NCBI RefSeq assembly: GCF_017591435.1
Contig: NC_059294.1
Span: forward strand, 15,162,604 to 15,226,603
Origin: Portunus trituberculatus
Lineage: Eukaryota > Arthropoda > Malacostraca > Decapoda > Portunidae
Length of the DNA stretch: 64,000 nucleotides
Direction: 5' to 3'
Part shown: positions 60,444 to 64,000 of the stretch, piece by piece
Numbering within the stretch: position 1 is the first letter of the stretch
Layout: each line of letters starts with the position of its first letter
Program-made: the position numbers and the translations under genes
Notes under the pieces: generated by a model
Databases searched by the model: none
Told to the model about the DNA's origin: nothing
The model's input: the letters and a program-made list of their open reading frames with translations, nothing else

Positions 60444-63120
60444 GTGACTTATACTAATATAGATGGATTGTTATCAAGCATGTTGGAGGTTAGGGATTAT
60501 TTGAAAGAGAAAAAGCCAGATGTTAAGTGCATCTTTGAAACAAAACTAAGAAAGCAGATCCATGTTAACTTTAAACAGGAGGGATATAATAGCTGGAGGA
60601 GAGACAGGAAGGATAAAGGGGGAGGAAGAGTGCTAATAATGGTTCATGATAATATTTGTGTGGAAGATGTGAAATATGGATAGGACAAAATTGAAGTAAT
60701 GGGAGTAACAATCAAAACAGGAGTTGAAGAAGAGAAAAATTATAGTTACATATGTGCCACCTAAGACAAATACATGGGGAACTGAACATAAAGATATGCA
60801 AAGAGAGGTGGTTAAGTGCCTAGATAAAATGAAAAAGAGATAGAAGAATAATTTTAATCAAAGACTTTAACTGTATAAAAGTAAACAGGAGAGAGAGATG
60901 GAAGTAATGGACAATGCTGGGCAGTGGAGCGAGGAAGTGTTACAGTTGACTATGGTTAATGCAATGCATCAGTGGGTGGAGGAGTCAACAACATACAGGG
61001 GGAAAGAAGAACCACCGTTGCTTGACCTACTTTTTTACAAAGAAATCAGCCCTCTCCAATCATACGATACCTTAGTTTAATGGGAAGAAGTGATCCTGTT
61101 ACATTAGAGATGCAAATTCAGGAGTAAGATGGGAAAAGTTACTGGGATGACTACAAAGGAGAGAGATTAAATTATGCAAGAGCGGATTTTAAAAACTTAA
61201 GGATCTAATTTGCTGATATTGAGTGGAGAAACATTATGTACAGAAAGACAATAGTACAAGGGAAATATGACATATTCTTACAGAAATGTAATGAAGTAAA
61301 AAAATATTGTACCTGTTTTTAGTTAAAAAAAAAAACATGCTTGATGCAATACTGGATACATACAAGCTAAAAAGGTAAAAGATAAAGCGTGGAAGAAACT
61401 CATAAAACAGAAATGACTATGACAGATGGCAGTACAAGGATGCCAGAAATTAATATATTAGAGTAAGGAGAGAAGAAAGAATTTTTGAGAAATGTGGTGA
61501 GTAAAAGCAAAGACGAACCCAAACTTTTCTACAAGTTTATAAACGGCAAAATGAAGAACAAGGAAACAATTGAAAAAATAATTAAAGTAAAGAAGACATA
61601 CTAAACAGAGAAGGAAATGTGTGGAATAATAAATGAGAGCTTCAAAACGGTGATCACTGCAAAAGATTTCACAGAAGTTAATAGGAAATTGCATTGCCAA
61701 GGATTACAAGAGATTGTAGTGCACAAAGAGGATATTGTTAGATTATTGGATAAATTGGATGTTAGAAAAGCAATGGGGCCAGATGGTGTATCAGACTAGG
61801 TGTTAAAAGAATGTAAAGAGCAATTACATGATTCAATTTGGAAATAATTACAAGTTCAATAAATGAAGGGAAAGTTCTACTAGAATGGAAGAGAGCCAAT
61901 GTAATACTGATATTTAATGGAGGAAAGGCAACTGAACCACTAAACTACAGACCAGTTTCACTTACAAGTGTCTTGGGGAGGTTGTGTGAAATAATTGTCA
62001 AAGAAAAATGGGTTGAATTTCTAGAAGAGGAGCAAGTCATATTGAACAGACAATTTGGGTTTAGGTTAGGGAGGTCATGTGTATCAAACTTATTAAGCTT
62101 CTACTTGAGAGTTATTGCAGGACTGGAAAACAGAGATGGATGGGTGGATAGAGTATACCTGGATATTACTGTAAAAAGACTTTTGATGAAGTCCCTCATG
62201 GAGGACTACTTTGGAAACTAGAGAACATAGGAGGACTGCGAGGAACTTTGCTAAAATGGACAAGAGATTATATGAAGGATAGGGAAATGAGAACTGTGAT
62301 CAGAGATACATACTCATATTGGGGTAAAGTAACTTGCAGAGTGCCACAAGGGTCAGTGTTAGCCCCCATTATGTTTTAGATTTACATAAATGACATTCAC
62401 ATTGGGGTAAACAGTTATATAAATTTATTTGCTGTTGCAAAGCTGCTAAGAGTTATCAAAACCAGAGAGAAGATTGGTATGGAACTATTTGATGGAATAG
62501 GAACAAATAATGAGGACTAAAGAGGATAAAGATCTGGGAGTGATCATACAAGAAAATCTGAGCCCCGAAAAACACATAAACAAGATACTTGGATTATCAT
62601 ATAAAATGTTGAGTAATTTAAGAGTGGCATTTCAATACATGGATAAAGATATGATGAAAACAAAATCATTGCAAGCGTGATACATCCAAGGCTGGAATAT
62701 GCAGCAGTGGTGTGTTCTCCAAGCTCAAAAGGATACAAGAAAATTGAAAAGGATACAGAAGATTGGAACAAATATGGTGACAGAATTAAAGGACCTAACA
62801 TATGAAGAACAACTGAAGGAAATGGGACTGCCAACCCTACAAGATAGAAGAGAATGTGGAGACCTAATAACAATCTACAAGATAGTCAGTGGCATTGAAA
62901 AGATAGACAAAGACGACCTGGTGTTGTTGACATAAGAAGATGGAAGGACATGAAAAGATAAGGATGACGCAGTCTGTGAAGGATATTGGAGAATACAGTT
63001 TTCCACACAACAATGAAAAAGTGGAATGCATTGGATAATGAAGTTGTTACAGCACATAATGTGCATAACTTTAAGGAAATATTAGATAAATGGAGACAGG
63101 ACACTATGAGCCTCGCTCGA
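60444..63120 (+). pseudogene. LINE ORF2 remnant lacking the catalytic aspartates
   Basis: Endonuclease start: MTYTNIDGLLSSMLEVRDYL and KPDVKCIFETKL (60444-60560). Later pieces are at 60760-61080. RT: VRKAMGPDGVSD (about 61760), EWKRANVILIF, NYRPVSLTSVLGRLCE, RQFGFRLGRSCVSNLL, a damaged VYLDI palm block, and RVPQGSVLAP (about 62338-62367). Where copies A and B read FADD, this copy reads FAVAK (about 62428-62442), so both catalytic aspartates are gone. The C-terminal end has EEQLKEMGLPTLQDRRE and MKKWNALDNEV. Confidence 0.8.
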
Positions 63121-63128
63121 ATCCTGTA

Positions 63129-63933
63129 CAGTAAGTCCTCCTTATATGATACTTTGTTTTCCGGTAAATTCACAGTTACGGTATTGGGTAATTTCTACCC
63201 TCGATTCTATTTACAGTAAGAAAAATTCAGATACGGTATCCGCTTGTGTTTTGTTTACACTGTATTGTAGCGCCACCACACCACCACAACAGTTAGTCTA
63301 TTCCCATGTTTTCCACTGAACACAAGTGAAATCCTTACAGTGTGTTTTTTGTGGATATTATTATCACGACGCACAGTGACACACCCATAATGGTCCCAAA
63401 ACATTCTGCAGACACTGCTGGACTTGAAAAGACAAAGTAAAAGAGGAGTAGTCTGACATTGGAGGTAAAATTAAATATTTTAAAGAGGAAAGAGCAGGGA
63501 GAAGGTACATCTGCCATAAGTTGAAACTTGGGCCTAGCCCAGTCAACAGTCTGGACGGTGTTAAAGAATCATGACACTATAAAAAACCTGGAGAGAATGC
63601 AATGGATCTGTAGAACAGAGCCTCGTCTGCCCACTCAGCAAAAGATGAGCAAGGGCTGAAATCCCTATTGTCCCTTAGCCTCGGGAGGGACATCATCTGA
63701 TAGAGTACATGACGAGTGAAAGGTAAATAAAAACATTTTGTTTATTTTTTTTGCGCAGTACTTTACATTATTTTATATGATTATTTTCATGTATTTTCAT
63801 ATCTGTAGAGGTGACTTTCAACGTGCAGAAACACATCTATTTTTACATGTTATAATGGGTTCGGTATACGGTAATTTAGATTTACGGTAAGGTTTTCAGG
63901 AACGCATATGTATCGTATAACGAGGCCTTACTG
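63129..63933 (+). mobile_element. Tigger-like element, family copy 2
   Basis: Ends CAGTAAGTCCTCCTTATATG and the complement CAGTAAGGCCTCGTTATACG, with TA duplications at 63127-63128 and 63934-63935. It is the same family as 56977-58227, in the opposite orientation, and keeps a short transposase remnant. Confidence 0.85.
63385..63655 (+). pseudogene. Tigger-type psq HTH remnant
   Basis: Starting near an ATG at about 63390 (MVPKHSADTAG), the frame has a stop near 63440 and then KRSSLTLEVKLNILKRKEQG, a second stop, and LAQSTVWTVLKNHDTIKN. This is the N-terminal DNA-binding domain of a Tigger/CENP-B-like transposase. The catalytic domain is absent. Confidence 0.75.
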
Positions 63934-63951
63934 TACAATACAACTAGGTAA

Positions 63952-63953
<2 letters not shown>

Positions 63954-64000
<47 letters not shown>
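63954..64000. repeat. (AC)n microsatellite at window end
   Basis: AC tail of LINE copy C, running off the end of the window. Confidence 0.95.

Larger units (their letters stand above)
59725..63953 (+). mobile_element. LINE, (AC)n-associated family, copy C (nearly full length, interrupted)
   Basis: This copy has ORF1, endonuclease, RT, C-terminal region and the family 3' end (CAACTAGGTAAATAC plus (AC)n). Its 3' UTR is split by a Tigger-like MITE at 63129-63933. It shows what the truncated copies A and B lost: a coiled-coil ORF1 and a full endonuclease. Many stops and deletions. Confidence 0.85.

Overview
This window reads as eukaryotic nuclear DNA, most likely from a decapod crustacean and perhaps a crab. 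Four things point there: long CA, CT and TA microsatellites; CCTAA-rich (arthropod telomere-like) minisatellites; a DIRS1-type tyrosine-recombinase retrotransposon, a class known to be common in Decapoda; and several non-LTR families of a type I associate with crab genomes. I find no convincing intact host gene. Almost everything recognisable is a transposable element, and nearly every reading frame in one is broken by stops or frameshifts. A bacterial-style ORF reading would be misleading here.

Layout. 1-2514: 3' part of a hAT transposon with a broken BED/hAT transposase. 3463-4870: minus-strand LINE. 5401-5880: two unusual tandem repeats. 6887-12067: a chain of two SINE copies and two LINE copies, all plus-strand, each separated by a (CA)n tract. 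12167-19988: a Ty3/Gypsy retrotransposon with two near-identical LTRs, a perfect 5-bp target duplication and the domain order gag-PR-INT-RT-RH (integrase before reverse transcriptase, as in Gmr1-like elements), split by a Tigger/pogo-like transposon. 20523-20756: 224-bp solo LTR. 24051-27296 (minus): broken gene of an invertebrate multicopy family with XPG/FEN-like acidic motifs and a C-terminal CXC-type cysteine cluster, with a decayed THAP-type zinc-finger frame upstream. 28363-30142: a (TA)n tract split by a probable 1.56-kb solo LTR.

30961-35426: nested Tigger/pogo-like elements and two inverted copies of another MITE. 37731-52948: a second chain, (CT)n-LINE-(CT)n-LINE-(CT)n-LINE-(CT)n, involving three different LINE families. 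The first of them is interrupted by a 212-bp MITE and a decayed DIRS element. The third is an almost full-length I/Nimb-like LINE with zinc knuckles, endonuclease, RT and RNase H. 53870-59716 (minus): a long CR1-like LINE with an SGNH-hydrolase-like ORF1, interrupted by a piggyBac-type MITE and by a Tigger-type element that itself contains another LINE. 59725-64000: a nearly full-length but dead LINE of the same (AC)n-associated family, with a Tigger-type MITE in its 3' UTR.

The strongest biological message is that microsatellites act as landing sites or linkers. SINEs and at least four LINE families sit in one orientation inside (CA)n or (CT)n tracts, and a probable LTR sits inside (TA)n. 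The second message is a set of about eight Tigger/pogo-like insertions at TA sites, several keeping only the DNA-binding part of a transposase. All family calls come from reading motifs by eye; no database search was run.
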